From: Antilocapra americana
Lineage: Eukaryota > Chordata > Mammalia > Artiodactyla > Antilocapridae
NCBI GenBank assembly: GCA_007570785.1
Contig: ML664161.1
Location: 15,528,861-15,592,860 of the forward strand
DNA: 64,000 nucleotides
Direction: 5' to 3'
This document shows positions 12,022 through 24,159 of the stretch, in pieces. The position numbers and the translations under genes were made by a program. The notes beneath the pieces are model-generated. The model was not told where the DNA came from. It saw nothing but the letters and a program-made list of their open reading frames with translations, and did no database searches. Each line of letters begins with the position of its first letter. The first letter of the stretch is position 1.

Positions 12022-12230
12022 GTGTAATATTTCAAATGTATAAATATAATCATGTTGCTTGCTCTCGTGTAAAAAAATGTGTCATGAATTTCAAAATAAA
12101 ATTTTTTGAAATGCATAGTAGGAGTCTATCATCTTTAAGATGAAGCCCAAGACCTCTTCAGGCCCTTTGCAAAGCAAGATCTGACTCTTGACTTATGATT
12201 TCCTATATGTATCAACAAACAACCATCCCA
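12022..12230 (+). repeat. L2-like fragment, right of BovB
   Basis: Reads like continuing L2 3' sequence ('gatgaagcccaagacctcttcaggccctttgcaaagc'-type, diverged). It has the same orientation as 9350-9654. Confidence 0.45.
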
Positions 12231-12339
12231 GCCAAAAATTTTAATGTGATCTCAGGATATATAAACAGAAGGAGGTTATAGTTTTGCCATCCTCAACACT
12301 AACCAGATGACACTATATTCAGAAAAACATAATTTTACA

Positions 12340-12540
12340 TTGTTTAAGAGGAAAGCCTCTGAATGTAGGCTGCTGGAATTCATATTCTGTCTCCTCCACT
12401 TTCCAGCTCTGTGACTTTGAGCAAGTTGTTTAACATCCTTATGTTTTAGTTTCCTCATCAATAGATAGGAATAAGATTATCTGTCTTATAGAGATTTTGC
12501 AGCAACTAAGTTCATTAAGATTTGTAGAGCACTATTAAAT
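12340..12540 (+). repeat. MIR SINE
   Basis: Plus-strand MIR core: 'tgggaattcatattctg', 'cagctctgtgactttgagcaagttgttt' and 'tttcctcatcaatag' (diverged forms of the MIR core). Confidence 0.75.
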
Positions 12541-13201
12541 GATAAATTTTAGTATTCTGGTGTCCATGGCACTTTAGGAAAACATTAACTAATGGAGCAT
12601 AGCCTGGGAAGGTGACTAGAATAAAAAAAGACATTGAGTCATGTTATGTGAAGAACAATTAAATAGAATGCAGCACATAGTGAAGAAGTGTTGGCAGGAT
12701 AACACAGCTGTACTAAAACATCTGGAAAACAATCCAGAGTGTAGACTCAGGAACAACAGTGGAACTCTATGGAAACAGACTCTGATTCAAATTACAGAAA
12801 CACTTTCCATTAGATACAAATGTCCACCGATAGGAGGGGTTTTCTCCAGAGAAAATGGGTTCCCCCCCACTAGAGTTGTTTTGTTTAGTCAATAATTAGA
12901 TAACTCCTTGTTTAGAAGATTCTAAAGGGATTGAAGCACTAGTTAGAAGGGAGAAGAATAACTTCTAAAGGTCTTATGAGTCTCAGATCACAAGAGCTTA
13001 ACCTATCAGTTGATAGTAAGTGCTTCTAGAAATTGATAGGTGTTTCTAGAAATTGATTATTTTTGGTAAACTGTATAAAGCATAAATATCACTAACAGCA
13101 GCTTAAACATTGCTCTTTGGGGTCACAGAGAATCAGACACAACACAGCAACTGAACTGACTGTCAGCTTAGGTTGCTCTATCATCCAGTTTCCCTCAGTA
13201 A
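12541..13201. other. No gene seen
   Basis: Unique-looking sequence. The open frame at 12641-12895 (84 residues) matches no family I recognise and has no splice or promoter context. Confidence 0.4.
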
Positions 13202-13393
13202 GGGCTTCCCAGGCGGCTCAGTGGTAAAGAATCTGCCTGCTAATGCAGGGGGTGTGGGTTCCATCCTCGGGTCAGGAAGATCCCCTGGAGGAGGAAATAG
13301 CAACCCACTCCAGTATTCTTAACAAAGGAGTCTGGAGGGCCAGTCCACAGGGTCATAAAGAGCTGGACACAACTGAGTGACTGAGCATGTTAG
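13202..13393 (+). repeat. Bov-tA SINE
   Basis: Head 'gggcttcccaggcggctcagtgg' with BovA body, about 192 bp. A segment of the body after 'ccagtattctt' is altered relative to other copies. Confidence 0.85.
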
Positions 13394-13813
13394 CATGTTA
13401 CCTCAACAAACAGTGCTGTGTAGACTCAAGGTCTAGCATATACCCCAGCATCTGAGACAATCTCCCTGGCCCAAGGTTCTTAAAGGGCAACTCTAGCCAG
13501 ATGTCCTCCAGTGGCAGCTATCCCTAGCTATCGCAGCTGCATTTCCCTTTATTTCTTACAAAGTTTCTTAAAAGAAACGATGAGAATTTTCCTTTGCTAC
13601 TACTGGCTTTCCATGCTTCTTTTTTCACTCATTGACATGTTCTGAAAGCAATATGGCAAAAGTACATTTGAAAAGAGCTTTACTTTGACATTATATATCA
13701 GTTTAAACAGAATGAGAAACTTCAGAAACAAAGAAGTGAGTCATCTGTTGACCCTGACACAACTTGAAGCTTTGAGATAAGTCCATTAAGAAGAGCTACT
13801 GGAGTTCCTTCCC

Positions 13814-14017
13814 TGTGCTCAGTCGCTTCAGTCATGTCTGACTCTTTGAGACACCACGGACTAGCCCAGGCTCCTCTGTCCATGGGATTTCCCAGGCAAG
13901 AATGCTGGACTGGTTTGTCATTTCCTTCTCCAGGGGATCTTTCTGACCCAGAGATCAAACCCAGGTCTTTCGCATTGCAGGCAGACTCTTTACCGTCTGA
14001 GCCACCAAGGAAGCCCA
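13814..14017 (-). repeat. Bov-tA SINE
   Basis: Near full-length reverse-strand copy, head at 13960-14017 ending in the complement of 'gggcttccttgg'. Confidence 0.88.
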
Positions 14018-14508
14018 ATAATTTCATTTTAAAAATAAAGAAACAGAATAAATTATGCTTAATTGCCAACTCAAAGCCACATGGTCAATAAGGAAGAAGG
14101 CAGAGAGTCACACAGTGACCAATAAAAATGGAATGCACTTGCCTCCTGATGTGTCTCAGTTGTGCCACAAACATCTCCTTACTTGTTCCATGCTCTCTCT
14201 CTGTATTGTCAAGCCAAACAAGCCTCAAATCATCTCAGATCTTAGAGTAGGGGAGTAGGGGAGGCCTGCTTGTTGTTCTCCATGGTCCCAAACCACCTTT
14301 CTTTCTCAGAAACACACCAAGGCCAGTCCTTAAATCTGAGTATAAACCTTAATGTTAGAGTTTGTACTTGTACTTCATTCTTTGACCTGGATTTGTCTGG
14401 ATTAGCAAGTTAGGATGTCCCCCACAACCGATGTAGCTAGCCCTCAAACTCAACTCCTGGTCCCTGACACTGGACTCTTCCTTATTAATGCCAGCACAAG
14501 AGTTATGT

Positions 14509-14600
14509 TATATTTAAATGTTATAAATGTTTATAACATAAATAACATATAAATGTTATTAAATATGTTATATATAAATGTTATATTAAATTTTATAATT
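14509..14600. repeat. AT-rich tract with inverted repeats
   Basis: Variants of 'aatgttatat' recur. An 8-bp stem (14518-14525 with 14532-14539, 6-nt loop) can form a hairpin. Confidence 0.7.
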
Positions 14601-15984
14601 TAATCATTAGTTTTCAGCCTACATGACATGGCACACCATGCTATAAATGACTGTGAATGGCACAGCATCAAAGTTATTACATAACTGAGAGTCTATGCTG
14701 CAACTTGACCTTCAGAACTTGGTATTGCCCATACAGTGGAGTCCAAGAAAATTAATGTCATGAAGGGAGTAGGACCCAGAATCACTACTTTAAAAGAGAG
14801 GCTCATCTTATACTGATACTTAAGAAGCAAAAGGCAAGGGCAGTGAGGAACCCCAGCGGACCAATGATCAAGTCTTCCCAGACTTGGTTTGCACACTATA
14901 GTTATAGAACATGGACTCTCCACTTCAAGAACTTCTGACCTCTCACCCAGCCGCCACATTCTATCCTCACATCAAGAAGCCTGTTCAGTTGCCCTTTTCA
15001 GAAAGTCTTCCTCTTCTTTGGCTTTCTACTCCCCTTGGCTCCAGTTGTTGGAGGTAGGTATTGCAGCCTTCATTTTTACAGATAGGGAAGTTGAGATTCA
15101 GAGACATTGATTAACTCATTCCATGTCACAGAGCAAGGAAGGAAGGAATGAAAGTAAGAGGTAAAAGCAGTTCCATCTGCCTCCCTGTTCCTTGCTGCCT
15201 CTTTCCAATTCAGTGATAGGCAGGTGGGTTGAAGAAAAAATAGGATTCCAAATTCTGCCAGTCACTCATTTCCTTAGGTGGTTTATCTTAGTCCCATGGG
15301 CTCTTCGCGCATAATGTAGAACCCAAGATTTTATATGCTACAAAACATAGGCAATGGGAGGCTTTAATCAAACTTCTTTAAGGTATTTATATTATTTATG
15401 GGGCTTTCTCGGTAACTAAATTATCATTACATCAGGCATTTTCCAGATAATGGTGAAAACTTAGGTTTAAAGAGGACTAAATATTTAGTTTAATATTTGT
15501 AAGAGTCTTTCTCCACAGAATCCAAGCAGTTAGAATAGGCTTTTCTTCAACCTGTATCTATCAAACAAGAGTCACTATTCCTATTGCTGAAAGTTTTTTT
15601 TTTTTCCTTTTATCTTTAAATACAGGCCTTTCCATTAGGTCAAAGCAGGATTTAGAATTTAAAATATATTTTCCTTTGCCTGCTTAGTGCCTTTTGCATT
15701 GTAAAATTTTCTTTCACAATTAGATCCATTTGCCTTTTACCTGCAGCTTAAAAAACTATCCAAGAACTAAAATAACCAAGTCTCAATATTGACATGTGAT
15801 CTAGAATATCTCTGATAGCTCTTTCAACTTTAAAAGGCCAGTATTTAGTGACTTCTCTGAATTTTGTCTCAAATCCCTTCAGTGAAAATAATGGTCTTAA
15901 TTTGACATATTAGATATGTTAGAATATTTAAGTAAATAAACATTTATATACATATAAATAAATGGCTGCCAATAGTGCCTGATT

Positions 15985-16160
15985 ACTTATTTTAATTAAT
16001 CCTCACACAACAAATTTTGAAGGTTGCATTAGTATTCCCACTTTATAGATAAGGAGATTGAGACTCAAAGAAGGAAATTAGCTTGCATCCACTTTAATAT
16101 TAATAGGAAAAGAGCAGAAATGGAGTTTGAACTCAGTTTCTTCTGCTTCCAGAGTCAATG
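15985..16160 (-). repeat. MIR SINE fragment
   Basis: The + strand has 'ttatagataaggagattgagactcaaagaagg' (diverged) followed by 'gagtttgaactcag', the complement of the MIR core. Confidence 0.7.
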
Positions 16161-16184
16161 GTTTCTTTTTTAAAGTATGCTTTA

Positions 16185-16300
16185 CTTTCTCTTATTTTTT
16201 AAAATTTTTATTGGATTTCAGTTGATTTATAATCTTGTGTTGCTTTCAAGTGTACAGCAAAGTGAATCAGTTATGCATATACGTATATCCACTTCTCTTT
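16185..16300 (-). repeat. Artiodactyl-type L1 3' end fragment
   Basis: 'ttgatttataat', 'gtgtacagcaaagtgaatcagtta' and 'tatccact' (diverged) match the same L1 3' UTR as at 17243 and 59275. The 16310-16520 sequence beyond it may be older L1. Confidence 0.6.
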
Positions 16301-16965
16301 TCTTTTGAGTTTTTAATTATTTTTAATGGATAAAACACTTAGTACCCAAAATTTTGAAAAGTATCAGTACAGAGCAGTACACAATGAAAAGTACCCCCAG
16401 CCCACAACTCTCATCCCAGCCACTCAATTCTCCTCAGAATCAATGATCAATTTTCAGTATATTCTTCCACACATATTTTTATATAAATGCAAACAAATAT
16501 TTTGTATTTTCTTTCTTTTAATTAAAATTAAAATTAGTATTCTAGTACTAGAATTATATTAATCTAGTATTTAAATTATTAATATTAAGCACATAAAATA
16601 AAGCTTGGAAGCAAATCTTAAACACATATTTTAATAAAGCAATGAAATAACTCTCTCTCAGATTGCTATCATATCAGTGCAGAGAAAGAAGAAGGAATTT
16701 CACTAACTTATGAACCCAATGTATTCTGACCCTATACACTTAGGGAGCTATGTTTAAAGGATAAAAAGAACTGTAAAGAAATCTGAATTTTACTTATTTG
16801 TTTCTTGTTGGTAGTGGAGCAGGGTAGTTATCCTAAAACTATTTTGAGTAAATTGTAGGATAGAGAAAAACAAACAAACTAATGAAATTGGAAATCATAG
16901 GTTATCATGTGAGAGAAGGACACATAGATATGAGAAAAGTGGGAAAGAAAACCCTGTGCTGCTGG

Positions 16966-17033
16966 ATTAGAATATTATGTATCTCCCCACTTATATGTTA
17001 AAGCCCTAACATTCAAAGTGATGGTATTTGGAA
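16966..17033 (+). repeat. MaLR LTR fragment
   Basis: Plus-strand 5' part of an MLT1/MST-type LTR ('ttaaagccctaacattcaaa', 'gtgatggtatttgg'). It is cut off where the SINE at 17034 begins. Confidence 0.5.
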
Positions 17034-17242
17034 GACTTCCCTGGTGGCTCAGATGGTAAAGTGTCTGCCTACAATGCAGGAGACCCAGGTTCAATCCCTG
17101 GGTTGGGAAGATCCCCTGGAGAAGGAAGTGGCAACCCACTCCAGTATTCTTGCCTGGAAACTCCCATGGACGAGGAGCCTGGTGGGCTACAGACCATGGG
17201 GTTATAAAGAGTCAGACAGGACTGAGCGACTTCACTTTCACT
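17034..17242 (+). repeat. Bov-tA SINE
   Basis: Full-length copy with clear B box 'ggttcaatccctgg' and a BovA tail ending 'gagcgacttcactttca'. Confidence 0.92.
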
Positions 17243-17460
17243 CCTTTTAGATTCTCTTCTCACATAGATCATTACAGAGTATTGAGTTCCTAGTGCTATA
17301 TGGTGGGTTCCTATTAGTTATCTATTTTATACATAGGAGCGTGTATATGTCAGTCTCAATCTCCCAGTTTATCCCTCCCCCCACTTACACCCTAGTAACC
17401 ATAGTTTGTCCTCTACATCTGTGACTCTATTTCTATTTTGTAAATAGGTTCATTTGTACC
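17243..17460 (-). repeat. Artiodactyl-type L1 3' UTR fragment
   Basis: 'cattacagagtattgagttcc', 'gtgctata', 'ttagttatctattttatacatag' and 'tctcccagtttatccctcccc' (shared with 59340-59540). Confidence 0.7.
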
Positions 17461-17464
17461 ACGT

Positions 17465-17660
17465 TTTCAGATGAGAGCATGAGTTTTGGAGTTGGACAGA
17501 CTTGGGTTGAAATTCTGACTCCACCACGTAATAGCTATGTGATCTCAGAAATTTACTTCCTTTTCCGAATATCAATTTTCTCTCCTGGTAAATAGAAAGA
17601 GCTCTCATAAAGGTTACTGTTGGAATTAAATAAAGCAATGCATATAAATGCATTATTTAT
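17465..17660 (+). repeat. MIR SINE
   Basis: 'gagttttggagttggacagacttgggttgaaattctgactcc' (diverged) and 'agctatgtgat' are the MIR plus-strand core. Confidence 0.75.
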
Positions 17661-20244
17661 ATGGAGCTAAAGAAATACTTCATACCTTTATGTTTATTAT
17701 TATCATTTCTAGTTTTTCTCTATTAAAAATTCCTATTATAGTTTATCCTCCTTGATTTTTGCCTGAAATAAGAGCAAGAATTGAGCCACATTCACCAAGA
17801 AGAGATGGACAGTTTCAGCATAAATCTGTCATTTTTACCAATCTAGCAGACACATGTGAGTTGTGAGCAGGTTTTCTCACCCCAACTGTGTATGCGTGAT
17901 GCCTGATAGAGAGAATGCTTAACAATTAAAACTGGTTTTAAATATGTAGCATGAAGAGAATCAAACTAAACATCAGTGGTTATCCACTTGAAAAGCTCAT
18001 TAAGAAATGAATTATTGTGTAGTGGACTAATTAAGGCCACGGAGAAAAGTGTTTTCCATTTCTGCACAGACCTTCTCAAAAAATGAATTAAACGTAAGGG
18101 CCATTGATTAGTATAGCCAATTCAGAAAAAAAATATCTTTTTTTCTCTGATTTCCTCCAAATGGAAAACACTGACTCTTTGTTGAGGGTCTACTCAATCC
18201 CATTCAGTATTTTAAACCAGCTGTATGGCAATTCTTTATGATATTTGTTACTACTTCGATTTCCTTGATGAGAAAAAATGAGGCTCAGAGAAGTTTAACA
18301 GTGTATTTAGGCTATATAATTAGTACATTGTGGAGCTGTAGTAATTATGGAGGGATTTCAACCTGAAACTAATTTCAAATTTCTTTCAATTAAGCCCTGA
18401 GATCATCATTTCCGATAGCAGTTATGACTGTAAATGGGATGCAAAACTTATTTCATCGCATGACATGCATAACAATCTTATACCAAACCCCATATCCACG
18501 CTTGTCTGACTAGTCTGTCTCCTCATCTAGATACACCATAAGCTCCATAGGGAAGGGTCATGCAGTTGTGTTCATCACTATATCCCCAACACCCAGGCTC
18601 AGTGCCTGCCACAGGGTTACATCTTCAATAAATATTTGTTGAATGAAGAAATGAATGCTGATTTAACTGAAAGAATAGAGTGCAGCCCCACAGTCATCCT
18701 TTCACAGGTGGCACCCTGAAGGTTGGGGAGTGCAAGGACAGAGTGTTCTGTCTGCACTTAAGCAATTAGTGATAGAATGGAATGTTAGAAGCCCAGAGCC
18801 TCCAGATGGCTGAGCTCAATGAGCCGAGTTACTAGCAGGTTAAAGAACAGGTACATTATTTAACTTGAGCTGTGTCCTCCTGAAATAGAAATCAAGCACA
18901 TCACAACTACATAAACAAAAGTTGGTCCACGTGTGTGACAAAAGTTGTAAGTGACTCCCACACCCATCTCCAGGCAGAAGAGTCCGTATATGGTCAACAC
19001 AGCTATTAAGAAGCAGCCTGCACTAACAATTCAGAGAATCATTCCCATCTGATCCTTTTCAAAGAGGCTACACTGTTCAGTGATAAACTTCTTTACCTCT
19101 ACAGATGAAGAGCGAGTGGAACTACTCACTCAGTCTTCCAGACATCTCTTTCTCATGTAAAGAGAAAGATCTTTACATTCCTGTTGCGAGGCATTGTCAA
19201 GAGGCTATTCAGTAGCACTTGCTGGTCCTTCAGATGGTAACATTTAAGGTGTGAACAGAGAAATAGGAACCCAACAAAAAAATGGAATAAGCAACTCGAG
19301 AGTAAGAAAGAGAACCAAGAGAGCTTTGCTCTTTAAGTCAAGGTGGTAACACATTTTCAGAAGGAAACAACCAAAAATATCAAGTTCGGCAAACTGAGAG
19401 AAATAAAAATTCAGCAACCTTACTTAAGGTGTGCAAAGACAAGAAGCTATTGGCCATACCCACTGGGAAGCTGTAGCACCCTTAGAAGGAGCAGCTCAGG
19501 TATAGTGCAAATGTCGGTGTATTATTCTGACTCTTCCATGAACTATCTTTAGAAGCAGAAATGGGTGGCTTGGTGCCTGCACACGGAACACGCTTACAAA
19601 TGCTGTCTAACAGATACTCGAATGACTTAATTAAAACAAGGTATAGTAGTTCACTTTGGAAGAAAACATTCCAAAGATATTTAAAACTGCTCTTAATAAG
19701 AAGTACCAATGTTTTCTAAATTAAATCACTAGGTCTAAAATTATCACCCTACATTTGGCTTCTCCCTCCAAAGGCCCTGGAGCCAAAACAATTCAATTCC
19801 TGGGGAGAACATACAACTTGCCGTCTGCAAGAGATAAAGTCTCCTGCATTAGAAGCATTCCTAAATTTCTGTGCTTCAAGTGACCTTTGAAGTTGCTGCT
19901 GTGATGTCGTTAGTGTTACAATTTTACACAAGATTAGACATGTAATTAGGTGTTAAATAGTTCCGATGGCTCCTGCTTGCTATTTAATAAAGCAGAATGC
20001 GTTAAGAGCACCCCATATGCATAGCTCAAGGCCACTGACACTAAAAAACTGCATCCCCTTTGCTCTTTCCCTGCCTTGTATGCCACTTGTCCTTGCAGCT
20101 GTCACCTCGAGGCTTCGGTGCTGACAGGAAATGAGAAGCCACAGACAGTATCACTCATAGAACTGTTACTCTCCAGCTGAAACTTCTAGAAGCAAGGGGT
20201 TAGTCTCCATAAAGAACTCAGGTGAAACCAGAACCTGAGAATTT
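17661..20244. other. Mostly unique sequence; no gene seen
   Basis: Minus-strand MIR-like sequence lies at about 18190-18380 and an L2 3' end at 18465-18655. From 18660 to 20244 I recognise no repeat at all, a long clean stretch for this window and a possible site of conserved non-coding sequence. No exon is recognised. Confidence 0.45.
18465..18655 (+). repeat. L2 3' end
   Basis: Typical terminal L2 sequence: 'cccaacacccaggctcagtg', 'cctgccacag', 'caataaatatttgttgaatga'-type ending (18625-18650). Confidence 0.8.
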
Positions 20245-20420
20245 TTAGCAGAGCTTCCCACCTTGGCTGCACATCAGAGTCACCCAGAAAGCTTTTTAAA
20301 AAATTCTGATGCCAGGGACCCACCCCTAGAGATTTTCACTGGTCTTGTTTGAGATCTATTCACCAGGATTTTTTTTAATTCCTCCCAATGATTATATTGT
20401 TCAGCCAGTGTTCAGAGTCA
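20245..20420 (+). repeat. hAT-type MER element
   Basis: 'ggctgcacatcagagtcaccc' and 'gatgccagggacccacccc' belong to a common mammalian MER (Charlie-like) family; related copies lie at 25680 and 44608. Confidence 0.55.
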
Positions 20421-20649
20421 CTGTATTTATGCTCCTCTGACTCGAAATGGGTATCAAGGTAAATGAGGAGGTATAATACTTGAGATTTTCATTATCTCAG
20501 TATCTCAGAAAACTGTTTTCTCTCTGCCTCTGACCCACAAGAAAAAGAAAATCTCAATGTACAAGTACGAGGCTCCTTAATTAGATTTTTTTACAAAAAG
20601 ATAAATCTAATTCACTGCTCTTAAAATTATGACCAAGAGGGAAAAGAAG

Positions 20650-20825
20650 TAAACTAATGTTTAGCATGTGCCTTGATTTACTCAAGGTACTTTTGCATCT
20701 GTTAACTTACTAATCTTCCAAGCAACCAGAAAAATAAGTATTGTTATTCCCATTTTTACAACTGGGGAAACTAAGACATAGAAATGTTCAACTGACTTGT
20801 TCAAAGTCACACGTTTGGTAGGTGG
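20650..20825 (-). repeat. MIR SINE
   Basis: 'cccatttttacaactggggaaactaagac' (complement of the MIR core, diverged) and 'aaagtcacacgtttggtaggtgg'. Confidence 0.75.
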
Positions 20826-20970
20826 TGATGCCAAGAGGCAAACAAACATCTGACTCTCCTGCTCCCATTTTCATTAGAATATGCTGCCATTTCTAAAGAA
20901 AGCCTTACTAAGTGACAGTTCAGCAAGTGATAGAAACTTTCTGTCCAAGTCAACAAAAGAGATGGAGGGA

Positions 20971-21287
20971 GGGGCTTCCCTGGTGGCTCATGGTAAAAAA
21001 ATCCACCTGCCAATGCAGAAAACTTGGGTTTCATCCCTAGTCCAGGAAGATTCCGCATGCCTCAGAGCAACTAAACCCATGTCACAAATCTAAGCCTGAG
21101 CCCTAGAGCCCAGGAGCTGCTACTAAAGCCTGAGCTCTTAGAGTCTGCGCTCTGCAACAAAAGAAGCCACAGCTATGAGAAACCCACGCACTGCCACTAG
21201 TGTAGCCCCTGCTCACTGCAACTAGAGAAAGCCCACGCATAGCAACGAAGACCTAGCCAAACCCAAAATAAATTTATTTAAAAAAAA
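20971..21287 (+). repeat. CHR-type tRNA-derived SINE (long form)
   Basis: The head 'ggggcttccctggtggctca' is tRNA-Glu-like, but the body ('gagcaactaaacccatg', 'gaagccacagctatgagaa', 'cccacgcatagcaacgaagacc') is not BovA. It matches the older cetartiodactyl CHR SINE, with an A-rich tail at 21262-21287. Confidence 0.75.
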
Positions 21288-23283
21288 GAGAGAGAGGCAG
21301 AAGGAGCAGTACAGTCAGGAGAAGGAAAGTGAGAAGATAGGGAATGGGAAAAAGGAACAACATCCCGAGCTTGGGAAATGATCTGGAATGAGACAGCAGC
21401 TTGTCCAGCCACAACACAGGAGGCCAACGTCAGAACCTCTGGTCTTGTTACCAAGCAAGGGCCCATACAATGACACCAGCTTTTGAGGAAAGAAAGAGCT
21501 TTGTTGTGAGGTTGACCAGCAAGAAGACAGGAGGCAAGTCTCTCAAATCTGTCTCTGAAATCCGAGGATCAAGGTGGATTTTAAAGGGTTAGGAGAATTG
21601 CAAACTTGGAAGCTGATTGGCTATTCTCCAATCAGTCTATATAAACTACTAATACTGCTGGAAGCCAGAAAGGACTTACTGAAGGACTTCTTGCTTCATA
21701 AAGGGCTCTGGTGGCAACATTTTCATTCTTTGAGTTCCAGAGGCTGAAGATTCTTGGCTCAGGGTCATCTTGAAGACCCAAGTTTCCATCCTGAACATAC
21801 ACAATGCTGTCTCTATAAAATAACTGCAAGTTTGATTAATCAACAACCTGCTTTAAGGAAGCAAAACCAGTTTAAGCTGGTCAGTATTTCATGTGCTGTT
21901 TCGGTCATACTTTCCAGTAATAGATACTTAGATGGTCAAGGCAGGCAGCGAACATGACCAGTGCATCACTGTGGGTCCTGCGTCGTGCCAAAAGAGGGCA
22001 TAAGCCACAGCCCTGCCCTGGAATGCCCATGGCATTGCTCTACCAGAGGCGGGTACCAGGAACTGGGAGCCAGGCTGAAGAAACTGTTTGTGGGGGTGAG
22101 AAAAAGCTTCACAGAAGAGATGACACCTGAGATGGCCTTGGAAACAGAGGAACTCATTCACCCGGCAGGAAAGGGAGGCAGAGAGAAAATGTGAGCTGAG
22201 TCAGAGAGGTAGAAACCCACCGAGGTGTATGCCTGAGGAGTGGAAAGAGGCTCTCTATAAATTCCTGAGGCAAAGAAATGGTTACATTCTCCCTGACTCC
22301 TGCTTTCATAACCTCATTCAAAGCTGAGATTATGTCTTTTAGGGCATCTGGTTTTCAGACCATACTTATCTGCAGTCATACAGATGAGGCTCAGCCAGGT
22401 TCACCCCAGGTCCTTGTCTTTTGACGACAGAATTCATTCCAGGTTTCCTCCCCCTGCCCTCGGCCCCAAGCATCCACCATTACAGGTCTCTTTTCCATAC
22501 TAGGATTCCAAAGTACAAAATTTTATAAAGTGGTTTCTTTGTCTCCATATCAGTTTTCTAATCACAATTCAAATGAGGTGTTCTTTGTTTTATAAAGTAA
22601 ACAGAGTTAATTACTTGAGATGTTCAGGAGAGCTGCATTTGAGCTGAGAGACCCACCAAACCAACTCCGGTTAACGTATTCTGGGTGTTTCTTTGAAGCC
22701 TGGAACTTTTTTCAACCTTCACAGAACCTTTATACTGTTGTCCTTAAAGCTACTCATTTAATTTTAATTAACAACAAACTTAGCAGGTTTTAAATAACAG
22801 TTTGTAAAAGAAAACTGGGGTGGAGAAACTCCAAATCCACTTCTTAGGATAAGCGGAGGAATCATTAAGTCCTTTCCAACAATCGTTAGACAGTTAATTA
22901 GAATAAGTGTACCTTTCATCTCTTCCCTTCTGTATCATCTTCAAACAGCAGAGCAAGGGTGCAATGCTGAAATGACGCACAGTCTGAAGAGCATTGTTAA
23001 ATATATTAAAATCACCACAGCCCCTTTCACTTGGAATGATTTCAAATCATTTATATGGATCGTGTGCCTATTAAAGCCTGGCTTATAACTAATAACAAGA
23101 TGGTGGGAGCTCGGCAATTTATTGCTTTACCTGAATTCAAAGTGTGCCCCTTTTTCTGTCTGCTCCAACCCAACCCTTCAGGAGTGACTAAAAAGATCAG
23201 AAGATTCCACCAGAGTCAGTGTTGAAATACCTTCCTGAAAGTTTAAGCCAATCTTCATTCTTATAACGTAGGTCATTTAGCTT
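21288..23283. other. Mostly unique sequence; no gene seen
   Basis: No repeat is clearly recognised between about 21290 and 23280. The open frames at 21401-21592 and 21961-22194 are short and match no family I know. 22540-23190 is AT-rich with several TAATTA/TTAATT motifs. Confidence 0.4.
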
Positions 23284-23477
23284 AAATGGTGGCTCAGGTG
23301 GTAAAGAATCTGCCTGCAATGCAAGTAGACCTGGGTTCAATCCCTGGGTCAGGAATATCCCCTAGAGAAGGGAATGGCAACTCATTCCAGTATTCTTGCC
23401 TGGAGAATTCTATGGACAGAGGAACCTGGTAGGCTATTGTCCTTGAGGCTGCAAAGAGTCAGTTGCGACTGAGTGAC

Positions 23478-23480
<3 letters not shown>
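23284..23480 (+). repeat. Bov-tA SINE, first of a tandem pair
   Basis: Head at 23284-23345 and BovA body to 'gactgagtgactaa' at 23480, directly followed by a CA microsatellite. Confidence 0.9.

Positions 23481-23532
<52 letters not shown>
23481..23532. repeat. (CA)26 microsatellite
   Basis: An uninterrupted run of 26 CA units starting at the 3' end of a Bov-tA SINE. The SINE tail ('aacacac') is the likely seed. Confidence 0.98.
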
Positions 23533-23535
<3 letters not shown>

Positions 23536-23559
23536 ATTCTTATTTCCTAAAGACTGTCT

Positions 23560-23773
23560 GGGCTTTCCTAATGGCTCAAGGTTAAAGGATCTGCCTGCAA
23601 TGCAGGAGCCCCAGGTTCAATCTCTGGGCTGGGAAGATCCCCTGGAGAAGGAAATGGCAACCCACTCAAGTACTCTTGCCTGGAAAATGCCATGGACAGA
23701 GGAGCCTGACGGGCTACAGTCCATGGGGTCACAAAGAGTCAGACACGATAGAGTGACTAACACTTTCACTTTC
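23560..23773 (+). repeat. Bov-tA SINE with 11-bp target duplication
   Basis: Full-length copy flanked by identical AAAGACTGTCT at 23549-23559 and 23774-23784. Same orientation as the copy 80 bp upstream. Confidence 0.95.
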
Positions 23774-24159
23774 AAAGACTGTCTAGTTCTAATAACAAAC
23801 TTAATTCCTATTCTATCTTATGTGTTTCAAAGATGTTCAAAAGGAAACTTAAAAAACTTTAAATATCCCAGATCCCAGAGCTAAGCAGATTCAACTTCTA
23901 AATCTTTTTGAAACTGTCCAAGACATCCATTCAGGTGTATCTTTTCATTCCTGTCATTCACCCTGAGAGACCAAGGGTAGAAGTATTATATCTTACATCT
24001 ATACTGGTTGTCAAACCCCAAGCACTTCCCATGGCCTCTGTTCCTTCTATATCTGATGCTGACCCAAGGGTTACAGAAGGAGATCTATTCCCAGACCCAT
24101 TTCCAGGAAGTCAGTACACAATGATTTAAATATACTTTAATTCATCCTTCAATGTACTG

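Larger units (their letters stand above)
14018..16184. other. No gene seen; AT palindromic tract and MIR fragments
   Basis: Contains the AT-rich inverted-repeat tract at 14509-14600 and minus-strand MIR-like fragments at about 15040-15150 and 15985-16160. The rest looks unique. No exon is recognised. Confidence 0.45.

Noticed and set aside
17034..17242. tRNA-like heads with B-box motifs in the many Bov-tA copies
   Set aside because: They are SINE heads followed by BovA bodies and lack a complete cloverleaf with CCA-ready acceptor stem, so they are not tRNA genes.
16185..17460. Two L1 tail pieces in consensus order, suggesting one L1 split by a 940-bp insertion
   Set aside because: The sequence between them contains old L1-like and MaLR fragments that would predate the L1, and no duplication was found; separate fragments are simpler.
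21961..22194. 77-residue open frame of mixed composition
   Set aside because: No family match, no exon signals; overlapping frames on the other strand are equally long.
23481..23532. Regularly spaced repeats as a possible CRISPR array
   Set aside because: This is a plain CA microsatellite in a mammalian genome; no spacer-repeat structure exists in the window.
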